Notes: a model not told the origin generated them from the sequence alone. 64,000 nucleotides of DNA from a candidate division WOR-3 bacterium (GCA_039802005.1 JBDRVV010000007.1:1-64000), one strand, 5' to 3'; numbered from the stretch's first letter, positions 18,499 through 27,480 are shown. Numbers and translations are program-made.

Positions 18499-19040
18499 AA
18501 ACCAAGGTCGCTACTTATGGACTTCATTCCCTTCAGGCATATTTCAATAAACTGGTCAAGTTCAAGACCGAGATTTTTGCAGGCAAGAATCTGCTCACGG
18601 TTTGCACCCGCTGCAAATCTTTTTTCTTTAAATCTTCTCAGAACAAAATCGGTATCAAGCGAGGCAAGTTTTTTATCAGGATGCATGAGTGCAGAAGCAA
18701 CGATCAAACCGGTCAAAGGGTCAGTGGCAAATAATGCCCAATCCAGACGTGATTTTGGTGCTAAGTGACCGGCGTGAACCTTAATCGCATAAACAATTTC
18801 AGATGAAACACCCTGTTTTTCCAGAAGTTCACCACCGATTATCCCATGGCGTGAAGGATCATTTAGGGTTTCTTCATAATCAATGTCGTGCAATAAACCC
18901 GCGAGTCCCCAAAATTCTTCATTTTCACCAAAATGGCGTGCGAGTTCTTTTAAACAGGCTTCTGCTGCCAGACAATGCTTCACAAGATTTTTGTTTTTAA
19001 GTTTTTGTGATATTAAATTTAAGGCTTCAGTTCTATTCAT
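18495..19040 (-). CDS. HD-domain (HDIG type) hydrolase
   Basis: The protein is 181 residues when started at the ATG at 19040. The upstream ATG (19058) sits on the -10 box, so it cannot be on the mRNA. The metal-binding HD motif is '[12 protein letters not shown]', with an upstream His in [10 protein letters not shown] and a later 'HAGHLAP'. Such small HDIG proteins are phosphohydrolases of unknown substrate. It leads the glyQ-glyS-aspS-recO operon. The link with aminoacyl-tRNA synthetase genes could suggest a nucleotide or tRNA-related substrate, but this is only inference. Confidence 0.8.
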   Translation of the reverse strand: MNRTEALNLISQKLKNKNLVKHCLAAEACLKELARHFGENEEFWGLAGLLHDIDYEETLNDPSRHGIIGGELLEKQGVSSEIVYAIKVHAGHLAPKSRLDWALFATDPLTGLIVASALMHPDKKLASLDTDFVLRRFKEKRFAAGANREQILACKNLGLELDQFIEICLKGMKSISSDLGL

Positions 19041-19049
19041 AAGTAAAAT

Positions 19050-19077
19050 ATTATCCATATTTTTTTAAAAAAGTCAA
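19050..19077 (-). promoter_or_regulatory. Promoter of the HD-glyQS-aspS-recO operon
   Basis: TTGACT (19077-19072), 16 bp, GATAAT (19055-19050) on the minus strand, 9 nt before the ATG at 19040. It gives a leader of only a few bases. Confidence 0.65.
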
Positions 19078-19095
19078 GGGATAATTACTTTTTGT

Positions 19096-19122
19096 AAAAA
19101 AAGAGCCACCTTTCGGTGGCTC
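19096..19122 (-). terminator. Intrinsic terminator of the lactate operon
   Basis: On the minus strand the perfect hairpin GAGCCACC-GAAA-GGTGGCTC (19122-19103) is followed by TTTTTTT. It lies 25 nt after the glcDF stop. Confidence 0.93.
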
Positions 19123-19147
19123 CTGTTCAGATTTTCATTCTTTGTGG

Positions 19148-21643
19148 TTAAAGAGCCTTCCAGACCATTTCCTGTAAGCCCATTACATTGATTTTGCCAC
19201 CGCCTTTTTCTGCTACGGCAGTTGCTGCATTCTTTAATACCTGTTCACAGGTAGCACTGGCAGTAACGAGTGTATCAACCTTTGTATTCAATGCTTCTTT
19301 AATCCTTGTTTCAGCGATCTTTGTAGAGAGCGGATTATCAGAGACAAGTATGCCACCACCGCCACCACAGCAACGGGATGTATCCTGTTTAAATTTCATC
19401 TCCACAAGTTCCAAGCCAAGTGCCTTAATGATTTCCCTCGGTTCCTTCACAATCTTTGCACCCCTTGATAAATCACAGGGGTCATGATAGGTTACCTTAC
19501 CGCTTAATTTCTTTATATTTGCATTGGGCAATTTTTCCGCAATAACCTGTAATGCATGTTTTGCATCTATTTTATACGCCTCGCGTAGATAGACCGTGCA
19601 GGTGGGGCAGAGGGTGATAGCATTCTTGAAGGGGAATGCCTTTAAGAATTTTTCCTTATGCTCTTCGAAATCTTTTACGAATCCTAATGCTTCCATTGGA
19701 TAACCACAGCATACCTCTTTGACCACCTTTGGCTTTAAGCCGAGTTTTTCAAACAATTTCAAATACTGCTTTGTCTTATTGGGCCTTGCCAGGAATTGAC
19801 AGCCGACAAATACCGTGACCTCTCCTTCTTGAATCGGCGGAGTTGATTCTGTGTCACCCCAGATATTTCCTGTCTTCTTTATCTTATCAATGAAATCAAT
19901 ATGTGCGGGATAGGCAAATCCTTTTTCTACTAAATCCGCCCTTGCTGCCCGCACAACATCCGGGACCTTTACCTTGCTCGGACAACGGCGATTGCAATCC
20001 CGGCATAGTGTGCACTGGAATATCGCCTTTACCACTGAATCGTCAATCTCAAGTTCTTTTTCAAGGATACCATAGGAAAGCTGCATTCTACCACGGCCTG
20101 AAGGTGGGTCCCAGAGCAGGTTGACAAAGGTTGGACAGACATTCTTACAATATCCGCACATCGTGCAGGTCATCATCTCGTTTTCCCATTTTGCCAGATG
20201 CCCTTCAAGTTTTCTATTCTGATCGAGTGGATAGCGTAAGTCATACATAAATCCTTTATCCCAGTCAATCATCTTTTTGGGATTCATTATATTGTTCGGG
20301 TCCAGAGCTCTTTTAATCGCCTTCATTGCCGGAACCAGGTCACCCTTCTCTTTGTGGAATTCTTCAGCCTTGGTTATGCCTATACCATGTTCTCCAGTCG
20401 TTGTCCCGCCGAGGTCACGAATCAATTGATAAATCTCGGCTACAGCCTTCTTTGCCTGTTCCCAGTGTTTCGGGTCGGTCGGAATCATCAATACCTTGGT
20501 ATGGAGATTTCCATCACCTGCATGACCATAAGGTGGGATTATGATATCATATTTCTGTGAGATTTCCCATATTCCAGCAACTGCCTTTGGAATCTTTGAT
20601 ACTGGAACCGCCATATCGTCTGCAAGCATTGTCGTCGCATACTCTTCTTTTAATATACTCAAAGAAGGAATCATCTGTTTTCTTGCCTTCCAGATTTCTG
20701 TGATTTTAGCTTCATCTTCGGTAAATTCCATAGAAACCGCACCAGTCTCCTTGCAGATCTTTGCTACGGTCTCCACATCCTGTTTTATCGTCTCGGGCCT
20801 GCCATCAATTTCAATTAAGAGAATCCCTTCTACCTCAGGTAGATTCATCTTGGCTGCTTTATTGACCGCCTTGATACATGGGGCGGACATTATTTCCAAT
20901 TGTGATGGGATTATGGGATGGGCAATGATATTGGCAACGCATTGACCTGCCTTTTCAAGGTCGTCAAATGCAGCAATACATCCGGCAATCTTTGGTGGCA
21001 ATGGAGTGATCTTCATTACAATCTCAGTAATGATGCCGAGCATTCCTTCAGAACCACACATCAGCCTTTCTAATTGATATCCGGTGGAATGTTTTATCGT
21101 ATGTGTTCCCATTCTTACGATTTCGCCCGTAGGTAGCACAACCTCAAGCCCTAAAACATAATCCCTTGTTGCCCCATATTTTACTGCCTTTTCTCCTGAG
21201 GCATTCATTGCCACCATACCACCGATCGTGGCTACTTCACTTGATGCCGGTCCAGGAATAAAATATTTATAAGGTTTTATTGCTGCGTTAAAATTATCGC
21301 AAACAACACCGGGTTCACAGATCACAAACATATCGCCGATTCGGATATCCTTTATCTTGTTCATTTTCTGCATATCCACCGTAATTCCACCCATAATCGG
21401 AACGCTATGTCCACACAATGCTGAACCCGCTCCCCTTGGTACTACCGGTATCTTATACTTATTTGCCAACTGGACTATCTTTTGAACCTGCTGGGCATTC
21501 TGGGGTTGGACAACAACATCTGGTTTATGGCGATGTATTCCACCGTCGAATGCATAGGCATAAATCTCGGCATTGCTGGTTTTACAATATTCTGTTCCAA
21601 CAATGTCTTCTAATTGTTTTATTATATCCTTGCTCAATGGCAT
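19148..21643 (-). CDS. GlcD-GlcF fusion: FAD-linked D-lactate/glycolate dehydrogenase with Fe-S domain
   Basis: The 831-residue protein fuses two parts. Residues ~1-465 are an FAD_binding_4 plus FAD-oxidase C domain (VVPRGAGSALCGHSVP, PGPASSEVATIGGMVAMNASG, YGHAGDGNLHTKVLM, GTTTGEHGIGITKAEE). Residues ~490-830 are GlcF-like, with two 4Fe-4S motifs (CTMCGYCKNVCP, CTLCRDCNRRCP) and two CCG domains (VCCGYPMEA, CCGGGGGILVSD). It probably oxidises D-lactate or another 2-hydroxyacid and passes electrons to a quinone or other carrier. It is the last gene of an operon with larA and a GcvH-like protein. An AGGAG lies before the ATG, 25 nt after larA. Confidence 0.88.
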   Translation of the reverse strand: MPLSKDIIKQLEDIVGTEYCKTSNAEIYAYAFDGGIHRHKPDVVVQPQNAQQVQKIVQLANKYKIPVVPRGAGSALCGHSVPIMGGITVDMQKMNKIKDIRIGDMFVICEPGVVCDNFNAAIKPYKYFIPGPASSEVATIGGMVAMNASGEKAVKYGATRDYVLGLEVVLPTGEIVRMGTHTIKHSTGYQLERLMCGSEGMLGIITEIVMKITPLPPKIAGCIAAFDDLEKAGQCVANIIAHPIIPSQLEIMSAPCIKAVNKAAKMNLPEVEGILLIEIDGRPETIKQDVETVAKICKETGAVSMEFTEDEAKITEIWKARKQMIPSLSILKEEYATTMLADDMAVPVSKIPKAVAGIWEISQKYDIIIPPYGHAGDGNLHTKVLMIPTDPKHWEQAKKAVAEIYQLIRDLGGTTTGEHGIGITKAEEFHKEKGDLVPAMKAIKRALDPNNIMNPKKMIDWDKGFMYDLRYPLDQNRKLEGHLAKWENEMMTCTMCGYCKNVCPTFVNLLWDPPSGRGRMQLSYGILEKELEIDDSVVKAIFQCTLCRDCNRRCPSKVKVPDVVRAARADLVEKGFAYPAHIDFIDKIKKTGNIWGDTESTPPIQEGEVTVFVGCQFLARPNKTKQYLKLFEKLGLKPKVVKEVCCGYPMEALGFVKDFEEHKEKFLKAFPFKNAITLCPTCTVYLREAYKIDAKHALQVIAEKLPNANIKKLSGKVTYHDPCDLSRGAKIVKEPREIIKALGLELVEMKFKQDTSRCCGGGGGILVSDNPLSTKIAETRIKEALNTKVDTLVTASATCEQVLKNAATAVAEKGGGKINVMGLQEMVWKAL

Positions 21644-21668
21644 ATTTTTCTCCTTTCAAATTTTAAAT

Positions 21669-22919
21669 TTAAGCACTCACCATCGGGACTGTGATACTGC
21701 CGTCCATTAAAAATATTATCTTGGCATCCTTCCCTTTTTTCTCTATTGCCTTATCAATTGCCTCCTGGAGATTATGGAATGGTTTTATAAATACCGCCTC
21801 CATATCTTTATCTTCTAAATCTGTTACTCCCCACATCTCAGCCCATGTTCCAATCTCAGCCATCTTTGAAGCCTTGTGATAGCCGAGTTTGTAACCTTTG
21901 GCAATTGTATCAAGGGCATCCTGTGGAGATTTACAGGATGATAGCAATTCAAAGAATGCAGGTTCGCCAATACCGGTTCGGCACTTTGAAACCATTATCA
22001 GAATGCCGCCTTCCTTCAATGCAAGTTTGCCATTATCAAGTGCCTTCTGGGACTGATAGAGGTCAATGTCCATAGGGTATGGAGCAATGCTTACTACAAT
22101 ATCTGCCTTTTCAGGAATCTTTACACAGAAGACCTCTTTTGCCTTATCAATCGCCGCATAAAAAGAATCATGGATATGCCCACTGGTGACTGCATAGAGA
22201 TTCCTTTCACCATCAAGCACGGTCTGGATAGAAAATATCTCTTTGTCCGCAATCGTTTTTAATGCATCAATCATATCTTCATGTACTGGATTCCCATCAA
22301 GGACCAATGCCTGGGCTGATAGTTTTAAGGCATGCTTGTGATTCTGTTCTATGGTTTTTCTCGATGCAATCCCTGGTAAGAATGATTTTCTGCCGCCAGT
22401 ATATCCACCAAAGTAGTGCGGTTCTACTGAGCCGATGATGACAATCTTGTGCGCCTCCATGCCAAGACGATTTACATACATCTCGGTGCCATTTTTTGAT
22501 GTGCCGATAAAGACCATATCTTCATCTTTTTTGCAGTCGTGGACATAGATCCGTTCTTTGAAGATATTATAATACTTTCCAAAGATAAAATCAAATTCTT
22601 CCTGGGTTGGTGCGCGGTGGACACCGGTTGCAATAATAAATTTTATATTTTTATCTTTGATCTGGTCATAGATAATATCAAGAACCTTTGCAGTAGGGGT
22701 TGGTCTTGTGCCGTCATTTACAATAAATAATACATCTTTCGCATCAGATAAAAATTCCTTAAATTTTTTCGAATTTATTGGATTCTCAACAGCCTTTAGC
22801 AGGATTTCCGATTCATTTTGCTTTTGTACTTCATTGGGATAGACCACCTTGAGTACATTCTTGTCCGCAATACGGACATTTAGTTTTTCATCTTTTCCAT
22901 AAGGGACCTGGAGTTCCAT
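21669..22919 (-). CDS. larA: Nickel-pincer lactate racemase family protein (LarA)
   Basis: The protein is 416 residues from the ATG at 22919. The ATG at 22931 overlaps the GGGGGG that serves as Shine-Dalgarno. LarA-type residues are visible: His in IATGVHRAPT, His in 'EPHYFGGYTGGRKSFLPG' (whose Lys is the cofactor-linking position), and His in EQNHKHAL. LarA interconverts D- and L-2-hydroxyacids using the nickel-pincer nucleotide made by LarB/C/E, none of which are in the window. Beside a D-lactate-type dehydrogenase it would let both lactate isomers be used. Other LarA homologues act on malate or other hydroxyacids, so the substrate is tentative. Confidence 0.82.
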   Translation of the reverse strand: MELQVPYGKDEKLNVRIADKNVLKVVYPNEVQKQNESEILLKAVENPINSKKFKEFLSDAKDVLFIVNDGTRPTPTAKVLDIIYDQIKDKNIKFIIATGVHRAPTQEEFDFIFGKYYNIFKERIYVHDCKKDEDMVFIGTSKNGTEMYVNRLGMEAHKIVIIGSVEPHYFGGYTGGRKSFLPGIASRKTIEQNHKHALKLSAQALVLDGNPVHEDMIDALKTIADKEIFSIQTVLDGERNLYAVTSGHIHDSFYAAIDKAKEVFCVKIPEKADIVVSIAPYPMDIDLYQSQKALDNGKLALKEGGILIMVSKCRTGIGEPAFFELLSSCKSPQDALDTIAKGYKLGYHKASKMAEIGTWAEMWGVTDLEDKDMEAVFIKPFHNLQEAIDKAIEKKGKDAKIIFLMDGSITVPMVSA

Positions 22920-23021
22920 AAAACCCCCCATTTATAAAAATTCCTGAACGCCTGAATTCCTAAATACCTAAAAATCAAATTTAGGTAGTTTTGGTATGTT
23001 GGATATTTAGGCATTTGCTAC

Positions 23022-23453
23022 TTATCCTCCCTTTTGTGCCTTTGCCAGGTGGTCGTCAATGAATTTCTGGATTGCCTCAGGACCATGGGCGAGATTTTTT
23101 AATTCTGCTTCCAGATTTGAAGGTTTAACTTTAATTATCCATCCCGCACCATAGGGGTCTTTGTTTATCAATCGGCAGTCGTTTTCAAGTTCACTATTGA
23201 CGGCAATTATTTCTCCCGAGATTGGTGCGACGAACTTACCTACCCATTTTGAAGACTGGATTTTTCCGCAGGTTTCACCCTGGGTTATGGTGTCCCCTTC
23301 AAATGGCAAATCCACATAGGTGGTATCTCCTGCCTGTTTTTGATAGAAGTCATCCATACCTATTGTTACTGTTCCGTCGCTTTCAACCCTAACCCAGGCA
23401 TCTTCTTCGTGATAATATAAATCTTCAGGCATGTTATAGCCTTTAATCTCCAT
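23022..23453 (-). CDS. GcvH-like lipoyl-carrier protein
   Basis: The 143-residue protein has the glycine cleavage H-protein fold: YYHEEDAWVRVESDGTVTIGM, then TYVDLPFEGDTITQGE. The lipoylation hairpin is 'GKIQSSKWVGKFVAPISGEI', in which Lys occupies the lipoyl position (QSSK instead of the usual ESVK). gcvT and gcvP are absent nearby. The gene is first in an operon with larA and the GlcD-GlcF fusion, so it may carry lipoyl-bound electrons or acyl groups for that pathway, as H-like proteins do in sHdr systems. That is inference. An ordinary GcvH of a split glycine cleavage system is the alternative. AGGAGG precedes the ATG. Confidence 0.82.
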   Translation of the reverse strand: MEIKGYNMPEDLYYHEEDAWVRVESDGTVTIGMDDFYQKQAGDTTYVDLPFEGDTITQGETCGKIQSSKWVGKFVAPISGEIIAVNSELENDCRLINKDPYGAGWIIKVKPSNLEAELKNLAHGPEAIQKFIDDHLAKAQKGG

Positions 23454-23485
23454 TATATACCTCCTTTTTATTTATTAAGGAATTA

Positions 23486-23513
23486 ATTATAATTGATTTT
23501 TTCAAAAAATCAA
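23486..23513 (-). promoter_or_regulatory. Promoter of the gcvH-larA-glcDF operon
   Basis: TTGATT (23513-23508), 16 bp, TATAAT (23491-23486) on the minus strand. A ~32-nt leader with AGGAGG leads to the ATG at 23453. It is divergent from the promoter at 23536. Confidence 0.75.
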
Positions 23514-23535
23514 GTAAAAAATACGGCGTTTATTG

Positions 23536-23563
23536 TTGACTTTTCTTTTTTGGTTATTATAAT
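23536..23563 (+). promoter_or_regulatory. Leaderless promoter of the radical SAM gene
   Basis: TTGACT (23536-23541), 16 bp, TATAAT (23558-23563), then CTTAT and the ATG at 23569. Confidence 0.8.
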
Positions 23564-23568
23564 CTTAT

Positions 23569-24720
23569 ATGCTTTTTTTTGAGGAAGTTATTACACGAAG
23601 GAACTTCTTAAAAATTCTTGGAACTATTACATTCACCGGGTCCTTTTTCAAGGATGTAATAAAAAACCTTACTGCCAAAGAATTCGATAGAAAAATTGGT
23701 TTGATTATATCTAAACCCGCATTGTATTACGAAAAATTGCCAAATAGAGTGGTTAAATGCCTTTTATGTCCGAGGATGTGTGTTGTTCCCAATGGTAAAA
23801 AAGGATTCTGTCGGGCAAGGAAGAATATAAATGGTGAATATTACACACTCGTCCATTCCAATCCCTGCGCAGTCAATAATATAGATCCCATTGAAAAAAA
23901 ACCATTGTTCCATTTTTTACCCGGGACGACGGTACTTTCTTTAGCAACTGCTGGCTGCAATTTTAACTGTAAAAATTGCCAGAACTGGGATATTTCGCAG
24001 GCGAGCCCTGAAGATACAGATAACATAGAGGTTTCGCCCGAGCAGATGGTGAAACTTGCACTGGAGTACAAAAAACCCGCAATAGCATATACCTATACCG
24101 AGCCCTCTATCTTTTACGAATATATGCTTGATATTGCAAAAATCGCACATAAGAATGGAGTGCTTAATATATACCATTCTAATGGATATTTAAATCAAGA
24201 ACCGCTTAAAGAATTGGTAAAATATCTTGATGGTGCAAATGTTGATTTGAAGGGTTTTAGTGAGGATTTCTATGAAGATATAACAGGTGGCACACTCCAA
24301 CCAGTGCTTGATACATTAAAAACACTCAAAAAGAATGGAGTTTGGCTCGAGATTACCAATTTGATCATTCCCACCAAGAATGATGATGAAAAGATGATAA
24401 AGCGAATGTGCGAATGGATAAGGGATGAACTGGGAATGGAAGTTCCAATCCATTTCTCAAGATTTTATCCACATTATAAATTACAAAATCTCCCCCCTAC
24501 ACCGATTGAAACCTTACAGAAGGCGGCAAAGATTGCAAAAAAAACAGGATTGTTATTCGTTTATATTGGTAATGTCCCTGGTATAAAAGAAGAGAGTTCA
24601 TTCTGCCCGAAGTGTAAGAAGGTTATTATAGAAAGGAAGGGTTATAGCATCCTCCAGATGAATATAAAAAATGGCAAATGTAAGTTCTGTAAGACCGAAA
24701 TCCCGGGTAGATGGTCGTGA
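23569..24720 (+). CDS. AmrS-like radical SAM protein with Tat signal
   Basis: The 383-residue protein belongs to the AmmeMemoRadiSam/PflA-like radical SAM group. It has an N-terminal cysteine motif CLLCPRMC, the SAM cluster motif 'AGCNFNCKNCQNWDIS' (CxxxCxxC), 'AYTYTEPSIFYEYMLD', 'HSNGYLNQEPL' and 'NVDLKGFSEDFYEDI'. A C-terminal zinc-ribbon-like region carries CPKCKK and CKFC. Residues 9-15 TRRNFLK followed by the hydrophobic ILGTITFTGSFF form a twin-arginine signal, without a clear cleavage site. Most AmrS proteins are cytoplasmic, so possible export or membrane anchoring is notable. No AmmeMemoRadiSam partners (amrA, amrB) are adjacent. It is monocistronic. Confidence 0.82.
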   Translation: MLFFEEVITRRNFLKILGTITFTGSFFKDVIKNLTAKEFDRKIGLIISKPALYYEKLPNRVVKCLLCPRMCVVPNGKKGFCRARKNINGEYYTLVHSNPCAVNNIDPIEKKPLFHFLPGTTVLSLATAGCNFNCKNCQNWDISQASPEDTDNIEVSPEQMVKLALEYKKPAIAYTYTEPSIFYEYMLDIAKIAHKNGVLNIYHSNGYLNQEPLKELVKYLDGANVDLKGFSEDFYEDITGGTLQPVLDTLKTLKKNGVWLEITNLIIPTKNDDEKMIKRMCEWIRDELGMEVPIHFSRFYPHYKLQNLPPTPIETLQKAAKIAKKTGLLFVYIGNVPGIKEESSFCPKCKKVIIERKGYSILQMNIKNGKCKFCKTEIPGRWS

Positions 24721-24787
24721 ATGGATACAAATAGTATTTTAAGCTTAATCTAAAGTGTATTCTTAAATTATAAGGCCGAGATTATTC

Positions 24788-24815
24788 TTGACTTTCGGAG
24801 AAAATAAGTTAAAAT
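24788..24815 (+). promoter_or_regulatory. Promoter of the xer gene
   Basis: TTGACT (24788-24793), 16 bp, TAAAAT (24810-24815), 10 nt before the ATG at 24826. No Shine-Dalgarno. The leader would be a few bases at most. Confidence 0.65.
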
Positions 24816-24825
24816 AATTTGTATT

Positions 24826-25701
24826 ATGGAAATAGAATATCTTTCAAACAAAATTTTAAATTTTATAGATTACCTCAAAAAAGAAAAGAATTATTCGGTA
24901 CACACATTGAGGAATTATCAGAAGGACCTGGAGCAGTTTTTCGGTTATCTCCAGGAACAGGGGATTGAAAGATTTGACAAGAATGCAGCTTCCCAGTATG
25001 TTGCTTTTTTATTAAAATATGGTTTTGATTCACGGACCGCAGCAAGGAGATTATCAGCGATAAAAACTTATTTTAAGACATTGAAAAAATTGGGATTGAT
25101 TGAGAGCAATCCGGTTGTCGGAATAAAGACGCCGAAGATAAAAAGGCATTTACCTGGACTTCTTACCTATGAACAAATAAAAAAGGGATTTGAGATTGAT
25201 AACCGACGAGACAAGGCAATTATGGAGTTATTGTATTCCTGTGGCCTGCGGGCGAGTGAACTTGTCGGATTGAATCTTGAAGATATAGATTTTAACAGAG
25301 AAGAAGTGAGGGTAAGGGGAAAAGGTAAAAAGGAGAGGATAGTCCCGCTCGGCAGGGTCGCAAAGACAGCGATCTTGAAATATCTCGGGGAACGTAGTGA
25401 AATCAAAAAACCATCAAGCCCACCTGCACTCTTTTTAAATTACCGGGGCGGACGCCTGACCACCCGTTCTTTGCAGAGGATAGTTAACAGATATCTAAAA
25501 AGAATTGCGGATGCCTCAGGGACAAATCCACATATCCTGCGTCATACATTCGCCACACATTTATTGGAAAATGGCGCGGATTTGAGGGCAGTTCAGGAAC
25601 TGCTCGGACATTCTTCTTTATCTACGGTTCAGATCTATACACATCTCACTACTGAACATCTTAAAAAAGTTTATAAACTAAAACATCCGAGGGCAGAGTG
25701 A
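24826..25701 (+). CDS. Tyrosine recombinase XerC/XerD type
   Basis: The 291-residue site-specific recombinase probably resolves chromosome dimers at dif. It has an N-terminal SAM-like core-binding domain (NYSVHTLRNYQKDLEQFFGYL) and a C-terminal catalytic domain. Catalytic residues are Arg in CGLRASELVGL, a Lys in the GKGKKERIVPLG hairpin, HxxR in 'NPHILRHTFATHLL', His in LLGHSSLSTVQ and the nucleophile Tyr in IYTHLT. The length is typical of XerC/XerD. It could be the only Xer in this genome. The stop overlaps the next ATG. Confidence 0.9.
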   Translation: MEIEYLSNKILNFIDYLKKEKNYSVHTLRNYQKDLEQFFGYLQEQGIERFDKNAASQYVAFLLKYGFDSRTAARRLSAIKTYFKTLKKLGLIESNPVVGIKTPKIKRHLPGLLTYEQIKKGFEIDNRRDKAIMELLYSCGLRASELVGLNLEDIDFNREEVRVRGKGKKERIVPLGRVAKTAILKYLGERSEIKKPSSPPALFLNYRGGRLTTRSLQRIVNRYLKRIADASGTNPHILRHTFATHLLENGADLRAVQELLGHSSLSTVQIYTHLTTEHLKKVYKLKHPRAE

Positions 25702-26153
25702 TGTTAAATTACAAATGTCAAATTTCAAAGATCAAAATTTATTTTGTGCTTTTATTTTGTTTGCTTGTGCTTTTATGCCATCATTCAGATATCTGGCATA
25801 AAATAAGGCAGGGGAATTTTGAGTGGGTTGAAAAGGGGGATTACAGGGGAACGCTCATTTATATGCCCCACCCTGGTAAATATGAGAAATTGGTCGAGAG
25901 ATATCGTGGTGAAATAGAAAAAAATATTGAACTACTGCCCTGGATAACAAAGCAATTCTTTGAACTTAAAGAAGACCTTATTTATCAATACAAATTTACC
26001 TGGCTTGATGACGCAAATAAATTTCTGGTACTCCGTTATTTCGCCCATATTTATAAAGACCCTATTTATGCAGGGTATCAGATTTTATTTGTATATGATA
26101 CAAAATGTCATAGACTTATAAAGATTCTTGTTTCTGATGTTCCACTTGAATAG
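25701..26153 (+). CDS. Small membrane-anchored or exported protein, unknown
   Basis: The 150-residue protein starts at the ATG overlapping the xer stop (GTGATG). Its first ~14 codons are a copy of a dispersed 'ttacaaatgtcaaatttcaaagatcaaaat' type repeat, giving a lysine-rich n-region. A hydrophobic segment (YFVLLFCLLVLLC) then follows. The rest is charged and aromatic, with no motif I recognise. Its position between xer and a TPR protein, and its 17-nt overlap with the latter, suggest co-expression. Confidence 0.55.
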   Translation: MLNYKCQISKIKIYFVLLFCLLVLLCHHSDIWHKIRQGNFEWVEKGDYRGTLIYMPHPGKYEKLVERYRGEIEKNIELLPWITKQFFELKEDLIYQYKFTWLDDANKFLVLRYFAHIYKDPIYAGYQILFVYDTKCHRLIKILVSDVPLE

Positions 26154-27462
26154 TTTTGTTTTTTCTTATTTTCTCTGTCAGCAACTATTAATCGTTGATG
26201 ATTCTTTGCTATTTTATGAAGCCTACACTGCCTATACGAATTATGATTTTGAAGAGGCAGAATCATTATTAATTCAACATAATAAATTATTTCCATCGTC
26301 AATCCATAATCATAATGCGCTATATTTGCTTGGTGAAATTAACTTCAAAAAACAGAATTATGAAAAAGCGATTGACTTCTGGCAACAATTAAATACAATC
26401 CATCCGAATTCTGAGTTTAAAGTGTCTGCTCTGAAGGGAATTGCAGAGGCATACCTTGCACAGCAAAAATATAATTCGGCACTTAAGGTTTATCAAAAGA
26501 TTGAGAATTTGGAACTACCGTTGGAATTAATGTTAGAAATCAAATTAAGGGTCAATGAGATTAACTACCATCTTGGCAAGTATCCTAAACTTATCGATGC
26601 ATTGCAGAATTTTGTTGATACATATGCTGATTCTATCAAATCTGATCGTATAGTTGCTCAGACAATGTTAAGAATAGCACAATTGCATACTGAGAACAAA
26701 GAGTATTATGCAGCACTTACTATGCTTTACAGGTTGGAAATTACCTATCCTGAGTCACCGCTTCTAAGTGATGTATTATTCCAAGAGATAAAGATTTATA
26801 AAATCATTGGTGATGTGCAAAATTATAAGAAAAAATTATACTCAATAGTTTTAAATAAGAACCTGCAAAATTTGTATCCTTACGCACTTATGGAACTCGG
26901 GAATCAGTACAGGGATGAAGAAAGGTATGATTCTTCCCTTTATTTCTGGACAAGATTAAATGACTGTGATGCATATAAAGATTTGGCTTTAAAAGAAATT
27001 GCTGGTATATATTACAAAATTGGGTTTATTGACGAGGCACTCGTCGTATTACAAACTCTTATAAAGGATTTTCCTGATTCAAAATTTGTTAAAGATGCTT
27101 ATCTGCTCTGGATAGAGATACTAAAGAAACAGGGTGATTTACAAAAGGCAAAAGATATATTGGGTGGATTAATTAAAAAACAACCTCATCAACCCGAGAT
27201 TCTTGTTGAGCTCGGAAACATTTCTTTTGGTTTGAAAGAATATTCTCGGGCATTGAAATGCTATCTTCAGGCGAGTGAAGAATTTGGAGACCGCCGGGAT
27301 GAATCAGCAAAGGCATTGATTTTGGCTGGTGATGTTGCACTTGTGATGGGTGATACCTTAAGCGCACGACGATATTATCAAAATGCAGGATTTATTGCAA
27401 ACTCAGAAGAGGTTAAAAATTCATCAAAAATTAAGTTGTTACAAATTCGTCCTTCAAAATAG
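26137..27462 (+). CDS. Exported TPR-repeat protein
   Basis: The protein is 441 residues from the ATG at 26137 (a TTG at 26128 is an alternative). A hydrophobic N-terminus (SFVFSYFLCQQLLI) suggests export. About ten tetratricopeptide units follow, e.g. ALYLLGEINFKKQNYEKAIDFW, ALKGIAEAYLAQQKYNSALKVY and ILVELGNISFGLKEYSRALKCY. The pattern is like YbgF/BamD-type periplasmic TPR proteins, but no specific partner can be inferred. It converges with phoU, only 18 nt away, with no obvious terminator. Confidence 0.75.
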   Translation: MFHLNSFVFSYFLCQQLLIVDDSLLFYEAYTAYTNYDFEEAESLLIQHNKLFPSSIHNHNALYLLGEINFKKQNYEKAIDFWQQLNTIHPNSEFKVSALKGIAEAYLAQQKYNSALKVYQKIENLELPLELMLEIKLRVNEINYHLGKYPKLIDALQNFVDTYADSIKSDRIVAQTMLRIAQLHTENKEYYAALTMLYRLEITYPESPLLSDVLFQEIKIYKIIGDVQNYKKKLYSIVLNKNLQNLYPYALMELGNQYRDEERYDSSLYFWTRLNDCDAYKDLALKEIAGIYYKIGFIDEALVVLQTLIKDFPDSKFVKDAYLLWIEILKKQGDLQKAKDILGGLIKKQPHQPEILVELGNISFGLKEYSRALKCYLQASEEFGDRRDESAKALILAGDVALVMGDTLSARRYYQNAGFIANSEEVKNSSKIKLLQIRPSK

Positions 27463-27480
27463 AAAAACAAATTACCACTA

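Noticed and set aside
22950-22990. TACCTAAA...TTTAGGTA hairpin between gcvH-like and larA as a terminator
   Set aside because: The stem is short and AT-rich and no separate promoter for larA was found. The genes are better read as one operon.
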